Below, in pieces: positions 45,575 through 57,100 of a DNA stretch of 64,000 bases. Origin of the DNA: Datura wrightii. Lineage: Eukaryota > Streptophyta > Magnoliopsida > Solanales > Solanaceae. The translations under genes were made by a program, and so were the position numbers. The stretch lies in the NCBI GenBank assembly GCA_035772735.1, contig JASDFA010000007.1, positions 77,077,501-77,141,500 of the forward strand, given 5' to 3'. Under the pieces are notes generated by a model. That model was given only the letters and a program-made list of their open reading frames with translations. It was not told the origin of the DNA and searched no databases. Each line of letters starts with the position of its first letter. Position 1 is the first letter of the stretch.

Positions 45575-47022
45575 GGTACCACAGGTACCATTTTAATTTC
45601 TTGCAATTGAGTTAATTTTTGTTTATTTTCATCTTGTGTTGTTTTGGTGGAAAGTTAAGCGCAGATGGAGGGGAAGTCTGAGTACCCGTGGAAGAGGAAG
45701 CTAACAAGCATGGAAGAGAAAAAGTGTGGGGTTGAACACCCACTTGTGCAAGTTGAAGAAAGGCATGTTGTTAACTAAGCCTAAAGGCCTCAGGGAGTAT
45801 TTCTCACCCTTTGTAAATTTTAATTTGATGCTATGAGGACACAGCATGATTTAAGTGTGGGGTGAGGGAAATTTCAAGGGAAATTTCAAAATTTTCTGTA
45901 CTTAACGATTTTGGTGAATGTAATGCTTGTGCAAAAGTTTGTGAAAATTTGAAAAATTTGAAAAATTTTTGTGAATTAAGCATGACTTCATCACCCGTTG
46001 GTTTTTCTTTTTGGTTCTTTTCCGACGGGGGGTCTTTGAACCGAAGAATAAATTTTTTTTCTTTTCTTTTTCTTTGTCTGTATATAATGTTTTAGTCATA
46101 GCTAGAGACTATTTCCGACGATGGATGGATGACGACCGTCTTGAGGAAAATTAGTCGATAGGTTTTGGGTTTTTGAAACCATAACTAATCGGTGCTTGAT
46201 GTTCTTGTTATGTGCTATACGTGATTGTAAGAGGCAAGTATGTTCAGTGTGAAGCATGCAAGTGTATAACTTTGTTTGAGACACTTAGGCTCTTGAATTT
46301 GACTCAATATGATGGAAGCTTAATTCTGAATTCTTGTGATTAGCTGAGTAAGAGTCTACTTATTGTGTCTTGATTTGAGCATGTGCCATGAGTGTAAGGT
46401 TTTTGAGTATTCTGTGCTATTATGGATTGTCTAGAACTTGCCTGGTGTGTTTATAAAATGAAATGAAGGATGTGAATTGTAGGAAATGATATAGGCATTT
46501 CTTTGAATGAACCAAACTTTTATCCCTCATTATACCTACCTTGAAAAATTAATCCTAGTTAACCCCATTGAGCCTTGAGCCTATTCTTTGACAGCTGCAA
46601 CATAAGCTTAATCCTTTTTCTTTCATTAGCCTTGAAATTGAATCAAAACTCCTAAGCGCTTAAAGGAAAACTCCGAAAGAGTAAAGGAGTGAGAAGAATG
46701 AAAAAGAAGGGAAAGTAGCAATTGTAAAAGTTGAGAAAGGGCGAGGGTGCACTTGTTTGAATATGGGTGAATATTAGTAGGGAGTAAGAAAATAAATAAA
46801 TGAAAAGTCACTTATAGAACTCCTTATTAATAAGCTAAAAGCGCCTAAAGAAAGGGGGGAACAAAAGAGGAAAAAGAAAGATGAAAAGAGAAAAAGGTGA
46901 AGTGAGGGAAGGGAAGTTTGTAATGAAGGCGTGATGTATTAAAAGCGCTTAGGAAAGATAGTCACTATTACTGATCATAATAGTACCTACCCGCACCTGA
47001 GTTACATTATAACCTAAAAAGT
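45575..47022 (+). other. 3' untranslated region of element K, part 1
   Basis: No gene. Contains TTTAAGTGTGGGGT (about 45850), which resembles the element's polypurine primer; the conserved motif TCTAGAACTTGCCTGG (46430-46445); and a purine-rich tract (about 46660-46930). Element T is inserted at its end (target AAAGT, 47018-47022) and the region resumes at 56628. Confidence 0.7.
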
Positions 47023-47187
47023 TGTTACACCCCATAGAATTCCCGGCACTCAGATGACCTATTCCCACGTTGGTTAAGCATATTTGAAGGCCATACGTGT
47101 TGGAGAAAGGCCTGGGAAAGGATCGGACGAGAAGCCCGTCGAACCATCGCGGAAGGAGCCGAGGCAGAGCCCCTCCGCGATGGCAGC

Positions 47188-47227
47188 GTGTCACGGAGGA
47201 GAGGCCTCCGTGATGGCTCCGTGACAC
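47188..47227 (+). promoter_or_regulatory. 11 bp inverted repeat with 18 bp spacer upstream of T TATA box
   Basis: GTGTCACGGAG (47188-47198) and CTCCGTGACAC (47217-47227), spacer 18 bases including CCTCCGTGATGG; the TATA box starts 24 bases later. Equivalent sites: 54446-54485, 59581-59620 and 36791-36830 (minus strand). Confidence 0.7.
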
Positions 47228-47250
47228 GTTGGCCTTGTCCAGGCCCAAGT

Positions 47251-47260
47251 ATATAAAACC
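47251..47260 (+). promoter_or_regulatory. LTR TATA box, element T
   Basis: ATATAAAACC in context AAGTATATAAA, conserved in every T-family LTR of the window. Confidence 0.7.
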
Positions 47261-49589
47261 CCCACTTCGGTTGGAACTCATTTAACACTTAATAGATTTC
47301 AAGAAAACGCAGTGAACAGAGGAAAAACGAAGGAAAATTATAAATTATCGTCCGATTACGCTGCCAAACGCTGCCCAAACTCAAATTAATCCTAGATACC
47401 AAGGTATTTAGCAGCAGAGAGCATTTCTACGGAATTAGTTTCACGAAATACGGCCGACGAATCGGCGAGCCACCGAACTAAAGTAAGTAGAATTGCTCTA
47501 AATTAATGTCTGTGTGTTCCTAGCTGAGAAGTGAATACTTCTCCCTTCTGGGCCGCTGAAAAGTAGCGAGTTTTCGACCGTCTTTCGATAAGCCTAAGTT
47601 TAGGCTATAAACTATATCGAAAGTAATGTTGCTCTTTACAATAAAGCTGTATTTAGTATTGATTGACGTATTTACGAATGCAGTTGGGAGAAAATAGTTG
47701 AAGTACCGGCCGAGCCTCGTCCGACGGACGAATAATTCAAAGATAAGGTATGTAAAGTTAGTTTCCTCGGCAAGTTAAGTAATATTGAGACAGTATGGTA
47801 ATTTACAGACCAGTAGAATGTTCAGAAATCGATTATTGTGTTATTATGAATATTGGTGCAATATGAGAAGTTTTGGGTTGTAACGTGTACAATACCTATC
47901 CGTATGATATAGATTCGGACGTAAGTGGTTAAGATTGCCCAGTATATTCAGTATGTGATGTAATATGTCATGTTAAGATATTGTTGTGTTTAGCTGAAGC
48001 CTCGCGAAGTAGTACAGTATCCGTAAAGCATTTCAGACATAGCATAGTAACTAGATAAGGTTTAGAAAGCATGTTAGAAGTAGGAAATCATGTTAATACA
48101 GAAACTCAGTAAACAATATAGCTTTCAGCAGAAACACCATCTTGTATAACCTTTGCCCCAGTACAGTTTGATAGGAGGCTATTTATATTTATATTTACTT
48201 GTCTCAGCATGTATCAGACACTTACAGATTACTATTATTAGCTCAGCATGTGATTCATATGATACCTTACCCCTGTTAGCCTTAGCTTATGCGATACACA
48301 AATAGCATGACTAGTTGAGACCGTTGTATTGATTGGGGTTGGATTACCTAGCATCCCTGACCGCCCAGGGTTAACAGCTGTATCGACTCGTCCGCCAGAG
48401 GACGAGGATATGTCACTCTACGAAGTGATATGTCGTCCCGCAAGGGGACGAAGATGGGATGCCAGTTTCCCCATATTGTGCCTTGGTCGGCCCTTATACA
48501 CCCCCGTCGAGTGGGTATTCCCGGGGTGTTGATTTTAGAGTCCTCCGGACTCAGATGCAGTTATAGTCAGGGGCTCAGCGAGCCCAAGTGCATACCCAGG
48601 GACCGGCAGGATGCCTATAGCCACTATAGGAGATGGGATGACCGGGGTAGGGGCATAGATTCTGTGTTGATTGTACCTCCCGACTTATGGGGGCCGGGTA
48701 AGGTTTGTGTGTGCCATGTTATGTTATGTATGTCATGCTATGTTACATTAGACATGAGTGGATCAGTAGTAGAACAACAAGTCTCCGGATATGACACCTA
48801 CTCCTCCCAGTATGATTGAGAACAGGTACAATTTACATCATCAGACAGATAATCTAGTTCTTCCTATTTCAGTTTCGTCAGTTATGCTATTGATTTTAGA
48901 TAGCTTTTTCAGTTATTGCTTTACATACTCAGTACCAGTGGTACTGACAGCCGGTGGGGCACTGCATTACTTGCCTGCAGGTACTCATAGACGAGCAGGC
49001 GATTCTACGTGACTCCCTATCAGCGGTTGAGTATTCAGCTCCAGTCATCCGGAGGCTGAATTTCAGAGGTGTAGTTAAGTTCCTTTTGTTGTATGTTATG
49101 GGTAGGTCGGGGCCCTGTCCCGATCAATTCTATTGCTATTCCTAGAGGCTTGCAGTCTATAAATATTCCCTGTGGTCAGTTGAACCGGTCGTGTGAGGCC
49201 GTGCAGTTGTTTCGTTATCAGTATTCTTGCTTTCTTATGTTGGCCGTGTGGGGCCATAGTTTGTCAGTAGTGGTGACCTTGCCGGTCACGTAGCTTTTCA
49301 GTATGTTATGTTTGAGCTATAGATAACTAGACAGCATGGTGGCCTTGTTGGCCCGCATAGGTTTCCCTGAATTACTATGTTTCTGGTCAGCTGCTAATAC
49401 AGGTACAGAAGGCTATAGGCCAATGGGCCGGGGGCTGTATTTACAGCCGTTATATAGCCCTTTGTTTCCAGAAATGTGAGTTAGAGCCAGCCAGGCGCCA
49501 GATGCGCCCAGGCTTAACAGTTCAGCAGGTCAGGTCCTAGTAGGGCACCAGGTGCCAGTCATACCCCCCAAGGTGGGGTGTGACAAACT

Positions 49590-49601
49590 TGGTATCAGAG
49601 C
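49590..49601 (+). other. Primer binding site of element T (initiator tRNA-Met type)
   Basis: TGGTATCAGAGC matches the complement of the plant initiator tRNA-Met 3' end and lies four bases after the LTR. This distinguishes T from the tRNA-Asp-primed Athila elements. Confidence 0.9.
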
Positions 49602-52391
49602 AGGTCGTATCCTAGGGAGTCTGGAAGCCGTGCTAAGTAGAGTCTTGTTTATGGATGTGTTGTGCACCACATACTATAGACAGGAGGCTGCGAGGCATGA
49701 TATGATGGTTACCCTTCCTTCTCAGTCAGTCGTGCTTTAGAGCTGTACAGTGTAGGGTTGAGTCCCTGAAAACTTACCGTATTCTTTGATTACAGATATA
49801 AAGGTAGATCAGCATTTCCCTATCACAGGCAGAATATCAGAGATAGCAACAGAAGAGAACCTCAGTCAGTTACATGATAACTATAGCAGCAGGAGGGGGG
49901 GTGACAGAGACCTCCCAGCATAATACCTTTAGTGGCATTACTCCTAGTATACGTTGATAATGTCAGAATAGGAAGTCAGAAGTATAGTGTTCATATGAGT
50001 TGATTTACGTATTAGTTATATAAGATTTGATTAGGATTACAGATAAGGTCAGACCACCAGGTAAGTACGAAAAAGAGAAGGAAATGCGGGAATCCCGAAT
50101 ACATCTTTTTGGGTATGGTACAGTTGAATGCTTTTATTTGTTGTAATAAGAAAAGGGCTATCCCTACCTCCTAATTTTGATGCCAGTATAGTAAAGGGGC
50201 ATAAGACTTGAGATGGGGTTGCCAGATCAAGCAGTAAGTAAAGATGGGCTGATTGATCCTAGTAAGTATTAGAAAGTATAAAGAGCCCTTAAGATTATGT
50301 AATTTGTGCAGACCCTTATGACAATAAGCCAGTAGAGAAAGTAAGACCGTTAGCTTACCCGAAGCAGGGGTAAAAGACCTATTAGTGATGAATGCCTAAT
50401 AATAGTCAAGTTTGAGCCAGAAAAAGGCCAAGCCCGCCATATATGCTAACAGATAGCAAGACATACCTGTAAGATTATAGTTATGATCTAGTTGTGACAT
50501 CGAGAGATATAGAGGTTATGTGAATCAGATGGGCTATACGCCAGAAGAAGTATAGGCCGAGGCTTGATCAGTAATCTCATTAGCAACGAAAGGTAGGTAC
50601 CTTGAACCCCAGAGTTCAGTTTAAGTAAGATAAGGGGAAGAAGCAGGAATGTCAGATCCTGTGGGGAAATTAGAATTACCCCGGATTGATAAAATACCGT
50701 ATTAAGGATTAAGCCTTGGACCGACAGTAGGATTGCGGTTCAGAATACCGCAGTATGTCCGCTATGGAAAAGTTAAGGAGTTACCGATACAGCAATTCTA
50801 ATCTAGTGTAGCCTAGAGATAAGGCCCAGCAGACAGTTATGGGCTCTCAATATATGCCTAGTAAGGCTACAGGATTTGAACGTCGACCCCCACACCGCAA
50901 GAGTGGCGGAATTTCAAACAGCAGACAATAACTGGAATGTTTATGTTTGTTACTTTCAGAATGGGGTGACAATGCAATGAAATGATAAGTTAGGGCAGGA
51001 GATATTATTAGGCCGTAGAAGAAATGTATCATGTACGATGTGAGACTCAGCAGAACATGTCGGAGGTTATGAATTACCGCAGGAATCAGTACATACTGTA
51101 CGTAGCTAGCGATATATATGTATATAGATCATAGATATGTTGTGAGGGGTGGCCTATAAGGGCTACAATCACAGATGCTGATTAGTAATAGAAAGCCTAT
51201 ACAAATTGCATTGCAGGACAAAAAAAAAGAGAAGAAAAAGGTAGAAGAAAGAAAGAAAAGAAGAAGGGGAAGGGCGGATTAAGTGTGAATTACGTATGAT
51301 GTCATAGAAACTATCTCAGTTTCCAGTTATTAGATTAACAGACTTATGTGTTGTTGCCAGATTTAGGCTCTAGGAGCTTACCAGAGTTATTGGCCTAAGA
51401 CAGATGGCTAGAGGATAAGGGCGCAGTTAGACAGTTTACCGACCAGCTGGCGCCTGCATTAGCAGGGAGGCATCCCTGAAGATCGGTAACAGTAGTGCAT
51501 GTGCCAGAACCAGGATTAGAGACTGAGTAGGCAAATTTCAGAGATTAGCAATACCAGAATTGTTCTAGCATGTTAAGTGGTCATACGTCGTTTTCCTAGC
51601 CTCGTGGGCGACAGTCGGCCTTAGTCAACCTAGCAGTTGTTATGTAGAACACCTCATAAGTCAGCCGGCCATCCCAGTCAGAATACCCGTGGGTACCCCA
51701 AGGAAGGGTCCACATCGGCAGTCAGCGATAGACTAGTATTTCAGCTGGTTTTCGTAAGGTATTTAGATACAGAGCCCTAGCAGAGGGCCAGTATTTACAG
51801 AATAGCTCATAAGACCGAGAATTCCCCAGAATAGCAGTATAAATCCAAGTGGATACACACAAGGCATAAGAAATTAACAGTACCCTGCAAGCATAGTGTT
51901 TATTAAGACCAGGGGATCAGTAGACTCCCCGTGGAGATCCAGAGATTGATCGCCTGGGAGTAAGTTGATTAAGTCCAGCCTTACAGTGGTTTAAGCAAAA
52001 TAACAGAGCAATTAGATGCCCACGAGTTGGCAGTGATGCACGAACTATAAGTACTCAAGTAGTACCGTTAGGGCATTACTAGACTACTGTCACATTCGGG
52101 TCATTCAACCCGACTATTCAGTCATTTAAGGTTATGTAGCCAGATCATTAGAGGTCATGGTCAGTATTAGGACCCTCTGATCAGATAAAGGCACAAGGTG
52201 CGCAGACAGTCGTTCAGGTTATCCCAACAACAAGTAGCCTTAGCATACGGCCAGAAGGCCAGATAAGCTCTGTCTATACCAGTAGATTACTTGTCAGATT
52301 CTCCGGCATAATAAACCAGTATGACCATTAGTTATATGCCAATTCCTTGTAAATGTAAATTTTAGCTAAGTTTAGTAGCCTTTTTGGTCAC
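49602..52391 (+). other. Degraded gag/pol interior of element T
   Basis: No recognisable domain over 2.8 kb. Frames are short and broken. By position this should be gag, protease and the front of RT, but nothing beyond position supports it. A purine run (GAAAGAAAAGAAGAAG) is at about 51228-51280. Confidence 0.5.
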
Positions 52392-53953
52392 ATGGTGTCG
52401 GAGGCTGGTGTACAGATAGATACACAGAAAAATCGAAGTAATGAGGATCTAGCCTGGACCTACCACTCCGATCGAAGTACGCAATCCCTGCGGTTAGCCG
52501 GGTGCTGCAGAGGGTCCGTGGAAGGATTTTCCACCTTAGCAGCACCTCTGACTAAGTTGGCACAGAAGGCAGCGAAGTTCCAGTAGACTGAGGCATGTAA
52601 GCAGAACTTCCAGGAGTTAACAGCCAGGTTAACCTCAGCCCCAGTGTTAGTATGGCCAGAAGGTACAGAGGGTTGATGTAGCATGGTAAAGTAACAGTTT
52701 ATGCTTTCAGGCAATTGAAGAAACGTGAAAAGAATTGTCTTACCCATGACCTGGAGGTAGTTGCAGTAGTTTATACTTGAAAAATCAAGAATTTTGTGTC
52801 ACCCGGGGAGGGCTAATACGGTAGTAGATGCCCTTAGCCATAGATCTACGGGGAGTTGGCATGCTTGCCGCCTGAACAGCGGGAATACACCCGAGAATTT
52901 TACTAGTTAGCCGATCTAGCCGCTCGCATAGCATAAATAAAGGATAACGGAACGATAATACAGAATATCGCAGCATTGCGGTTAGAGGTGGAAGTAAAGG
53001 AACGACAGTATAGAAACCCTAGCCAGGTTTAACTTGAACACAAGATTCAGTAAGGAGAGATGACATATTTTCAGATACCCGGGGATGAAGTGTGGCGATA
53101 TAAAGGCCGCATTTGTACTCCAGATATTTTGGGGCATCGCCAGCAGTTTATGAGCGAGGTACATTACACCCGCTTTTCCCTTCATCCCGATACGACAAAG
53201 AGGTACCATGACATTAAAAAGAACTACTGGTAGCCCAACGTCCTAACTGCCAACAGTTGAAGGCAGAATATCAGAAACCAGGCAGGTTAATTTAGAACAT
53301 AGTTGTGCCTCTTTGGAAATGAGAAGCAGCGAATATGAATTTTGTAGCAAGATTACCCCGTACTAAACACAGACATGGCTCTATATGAGTGATAAGTGAC
53401 AGATTGACAAAAATCAGCTCATTTCTTGCCAGTAAGAACTACTTTCTCGGCCGAAGATTATGCTGAGTTGTATATCAGAAAGATAGTCAGATTACATGGA
53501 ACACCAGTATCCATTATTTCAGACAGAGGAGCACACTTCACAGCTAGATTTTGGCAATCATTTCAGAAGAGTTTGGGAGAGCAGATTAATTTAAGTGCAG
53601 CGTTCTATCCTCAGACAGATGAGCAGGCTGAGCGCACAATTCAGACGCTCGAAGACATGTTGCGAGCGTGTGTGCTAGATTTCAGTAATAGCCAAAATGA
53701 GCATTTACCATTAATCGAATTTGCCTCCAGAATTAGAATCCATTCATCTGGTCTTCTATGTAACTATGCTGAGGAAATGCATAGGAGACCCGTCCAGAGC
53801 AGTCCCAGTCCAGAATATCCAGGTTACAAAAAGCTGGCCTATGAAGAGGCTCCAATAACTATCTTAAACAGACAGATTCGCAGATTGAGGACTAAAGATA
53901 TTGCGTCTATCAAGGTATTGAGACGTAACAGGAACCGAGAGGAGATGACTTGA
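52392..53953 (+). pseudogene. pol: Chromovirus pol remnant of element T: RT end, RNase H, integrase
   Basis: From 52392 comes the RT thumb/connection (FSTLAAPLTKLAQKAAKFQ, LTSAPVLVWPEGTEG). At about 52812-52870 is a decayed relative of the ANVVADALSRK motif that ends the RNase H region. At about 53085-53270 is the integrase zinc finger (LGHRQQFMSEVHYTRFSLHP). From 53426 to 53953 the integrase core is open: FSAEDYAELYIRKIVRLHGT, SIISDRGAHFTARFWQSFQK, FYPQTDEQAERTIQTLEDML. The second Asp (SDRGA) and the Glu (QAERT) of the DDE triad remain, but the usual DGQAE is DEQAE. The lead-in and C-terminal parts are shortened. The family call (Tekay/Del-like) rests on this core and the primer site. Confidence 0.85.
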
Positions 53954-54260
53954 GAAACGGAGGAAGATATAAGGACCAGATATCCTCACCCTATTTCAGG
54001 CCTAGTAAGGCGACAGGTATGTCGGTATTATTACTTATGCAGTATCTTATGGTTGTATGTCTGTAAATGATAAAGGAAAAATTGATATTTAGTCATCCAG
54101 TGGATCTTAGAATATTGTGTGCAGTGCCTGTGTTGGACTTTTCTGCATTTCAGGTTTTTGCGATAGTCCATATTACAGGGGAAACTCTGCCGAAATTCTT
54201 CCAGAAAGTAAAGTAATCAGTCCTCTAGATAATAGTATACATTTGAGGACGAATGTTCTT
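53954..54260 (+). other. 3' internal region of element T
   Basis: No domain recognised. TTTGAGGACGAATGTTCTTAA (about 54241-54262) immediately precedes the polypurine tract and resembles the GAGGACGAA phrase before the polypurine tract of K (57070). Confidence 0.5.
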
Positions 54261-54280
54261 AAGGGGGGGGGGGGGGAGAA
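54261..54280 (+). other. Polypurine tract of element T
   Basis: Twenty purines without interruption, including a run of 14 G, directly before the 3' LTR; this would prime plus-strand DNA synthesis. The G run is unusually long. Confidence 0.85.
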
Positions 54281-56622
54281 TGTTACACCCCGTAGAATTC
54301 CCGGCACTCAGATGACCTATTCCCACGTTGGTTAAGCATATTTGAAGGCCATACGTGTTGGAGAAAGGCCCGGGAAAGGATCGGATGAGAAGCCCGTCGA
54401 ACCATCGCGGAAGGAGCCGAGGCAGAGCCCCTCCGCGATGGCAGCGTGTCACAGAGGAGAGGCCTCCGCGATGGCTCCGTGACACATTGGCCTTGTCCAG
54501 GCCCAAGTATATAAAGCCCCCACTTCGGTTGGAACTCATTTAACACTTAATAGATTTCCAGAAAACGCAGTGAACAGAGGAAAAATGAAGGAAAATTATA
54601 AATTATCGTCCGATTACGTTGCCAAACGCTGCCCAAACTCAAATTAATCCTATATACCAAGGTATTTAGCAGCAGAGAGCATTTCTACGGAATTAGTTTC
54701 GCGATATACGGCCGACGAATCGGTGAGCCACCGAACTAAAGTAAGTAGAATTGCTCTAAATTAATGTCTGTATGTTCCTAGCTGAGAAGTGAATACTTCT
54801 CCCTTCTGGGCCGCTGAAAAATAGCGAATTTTCGACCGTCTTTCGATAAGCCTAAGTTTAGGCTATAAACTATATCGAAAGTAACGTTTCTCTTTACAAT
54901 AAAGCTGTATTTAGTATTGATTGACGTATTTACGAATGCAGTTGGGAGAAAATGGTTGAAGTACCGGCCGAGCCTCGTCCGACGGACGAATAATTCAAAG
55001 ATAAGGTATGTAAAGTTAGTGTCCTCGGCAAGTTAAGTAATATTGAGACAGTATGGTAATTTACAGACCAGTAGAATGTTCAGAAATCGATTATTGTGTT
55101 ATTATGAATATTGGTGCAATATGAGAAGTTTTGGGTTGTAATGTGTACGATACCTATCCGTATAATATAGATTCGGACATAAGTGGTTAAAATTGCCCAG
55201 TATATTAAGTATGTGATGTAATATGCCATGTTAAGATATTGTTGTGTTTAGCTGAAGCCTCGCGAAGTACTATTATTAGCTCAGCATGTGATTCATATGA
55301 TACCTTACCCCTGTTAGCCTTAGCTTATGCGATACACAGACAGCATGACTAGTTGAGCCGTTGTATTGATTGGGGTTGGATTACCTAGCATCCCTGACCG
55401 CCCAGGGTTAATAGCTGTATCGACTCGTCCGCCAGAGGACAAGGATACGTCACTCTACGGAGTGATATGCCGTCCCGCAAGGGGACGAAGATGGGATGCC
55501 AGTTTCCCCATATTGTGCCTTGGTCGGCCCTTATACACCCCCGTCGAGCGGGTACGCCCGGGGTGTTGATTTTAGAGTCCTCCGAACTCAGATGCAGTTA
55601 TAGTCAGGGGCTCAGCGAGCCCAAGTGCATACCCAGGGACCGGCAGGATGCCTATAGCCACAATAGGAGATGGGATGACCGAGGTAGGGGCATAGATTCT
55701 GTGTTGATTGTACCTCCCGGGTTATGGGGGCCGGGTAAGGTTTCTGTGTGCCATGTTATGTTATGTATGTCATGCTATGTTACATTAGACATGAGTGGAT
55801 CAGTAGTAGAATGACACGTCTCCGGATATGACACCTACTCCTCCCAGTATGATTGAGAACAGGTACGATTTACATCATCAGACAGATAATCTAGTTCTTC
55901 CTATTTCAGTTTCGTCAGTTTTGCTATTGATTTTGGATAGCTTTTTCAGTTATTGCTTTACATACTCAGTACCAGTGGTACTGACGCCCGGTGGGGCACT
56001 GCATTACTTGCCTGCAGGTACTCATAGACGAGGAGGCGATTCTACGTGACTCCCTGTCAGCGGTTGAGTATTCAGCTCCAGTCATCCGGAGGCTGAATTT
56101 TAGAGGTGTAGTTCAGTTCCTTTTGTTGTATGTTATGGGTAGGTCGGGGCCATGTCCCAATCAATTCTATTGCTATTCCTAGAGGCTTGCAGTCTATAAA
56201 TATTCCCTGTGGTCAGTTGAGCCGGTCGTGTGAGGCCGTGCAGTTGTTTCGTTATCAGTATTCTTGCTTTCTTATGTTGGCCGTGTGGGGCCATAGTTTG
56301 TCAGTAGTGGTGACCTTGCCGGTCACGTAGCTTTTCAGTATGTTATGTTTGAGCTATAGATAACTAGACAGCATGGTGGCCTTGTCGGCCCGCATAGGAT
56401 TCCCTGAATTACTATGTTTCTGGTCAGCTGCTAATACAGGTACAGAAGGCTATAGGCCAATGGGTCGGGGGCTGTATTTACAGCCGTTATATAGCCCTTT
56501 GTTTCCAGAAATGTGAGTTAGAGCCAGCCAGGCGCCAGATGCACCCAGGCTTAACAGTTCAGCAGGTCAGGTCCTAGTAGGGCACCAGGTGCCAGTCATA
56601 CCCCCCAAGGTGGGGTGTGACA
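54281..56622 (+). repeat. 3' LTR of element T with internal deletion
   Basis: Same sequence as the 5' LTR but about 221 bases shorter. The loss falls after CTCGCGAAGTA (about 55269) and corresponds to about 48015-48235 of the 5' LTR. It keeps the inverted-repeat module (54446-54485) and TATA box (54509-54516). Confidence 0.92.
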
Positions 56623-56627
56623 AAAGT

Positions 56628-57100
56628 CCTACTTGATCTTACATTCATACATCCTTAAATTAGTGGATTAAAACACTAAGGGCAAGCTTATGGGTCATTA
56701 CATAATGCATGTGAATTCTTTGTGAGAGTGAGCGTAATTCTATGCAAGTACCCACACATGTTGTGATATAAAAATTGTTTTTGCGTGTGAAATTGGGTAA
56801 CTCTCTTTTCGTGAGGGGCACATGTTGAATGAAGGATATAATTCATGTGAGATTTCTTAATCAGTTGATTTGCATGAGTTTGCTAAGATTGAGAGTCGAT
56901 TCTTGAGGTTAAGAAGTCTTAACATAGTTGTACTTCATTTCAATGATCAAATCAGGCATGCACTATTTTTAGATTGTATCTTACGTAATCATTATAGCCG
57001 TAACTTGAATTATCTTGCTAAATTAGTTATGTGGGAGTCTCCATATGCATGATATGTAAACGGTTGTTCGAGGACGAACAAGGCTTTAAGTGTGGGGTTG
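56628..57100 (+). other. 3' untranslated region of element K, part 2, and polypurine tract
   Basis: It continues K's 3' UTR after element T. It contains AAGGGCAAGCTTATGGG (about 56681), matching phrases in A (8240) and H (63049), and ends GAGGACGAACAAGGC then TTTAAGTGTGGGGTTG, the polypurine tract. No gene. Confidence 0.75.

Larger units (their letters stand above)
47023..49585 (+). repeat. 5' LTR of element T
   Basis: TGTTACACCCC ... GGGGTGTGACA, 2563 bases. CCATCGCGGA / TCCGCGATGG, then GTGTCACGGAG-18 bp-CTCCGTGACAC (47188-47227), lie just before the TATA box ATATAAAACC (47251). Reading frames inside (for example 48329-49293) recur in other T LTRs but show no domain and no conservation beyond the LTR itself. 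Confidence 0.92.
47023..56622 (+). mobile_element. Tekay/Del-like chromovirus element T (complete ends, degraded interior)
   Basis: LTRs at 47023-49585 and 54281-56622, target duplication AAAGT (47018-47022 and 56623-56627), initiator-Met-type primer site and a strong polypurine tract. The interior (4.7 kb) has only scattered pol remnants with many stops. The LTRs differ by about 3% over the first 350 bases counted by eye, mostly transitions. It is nested in K, so it is younger than K. Confidence 0.92.

Noticed and set aside
47025..47288. Frames of about 87-110 codons at the start of T LTRs, repeated at 54283-54546 and 59381-59776
   Set aside because: U3 repeat sequence read through; not found outside the LTR, and the frame crosses the TATA box.
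52392..52586. Stand-alone protein of 64 codons
   Set aside because: It is the RT connection region of T's pol, continued in other frames, and not a separate gene.
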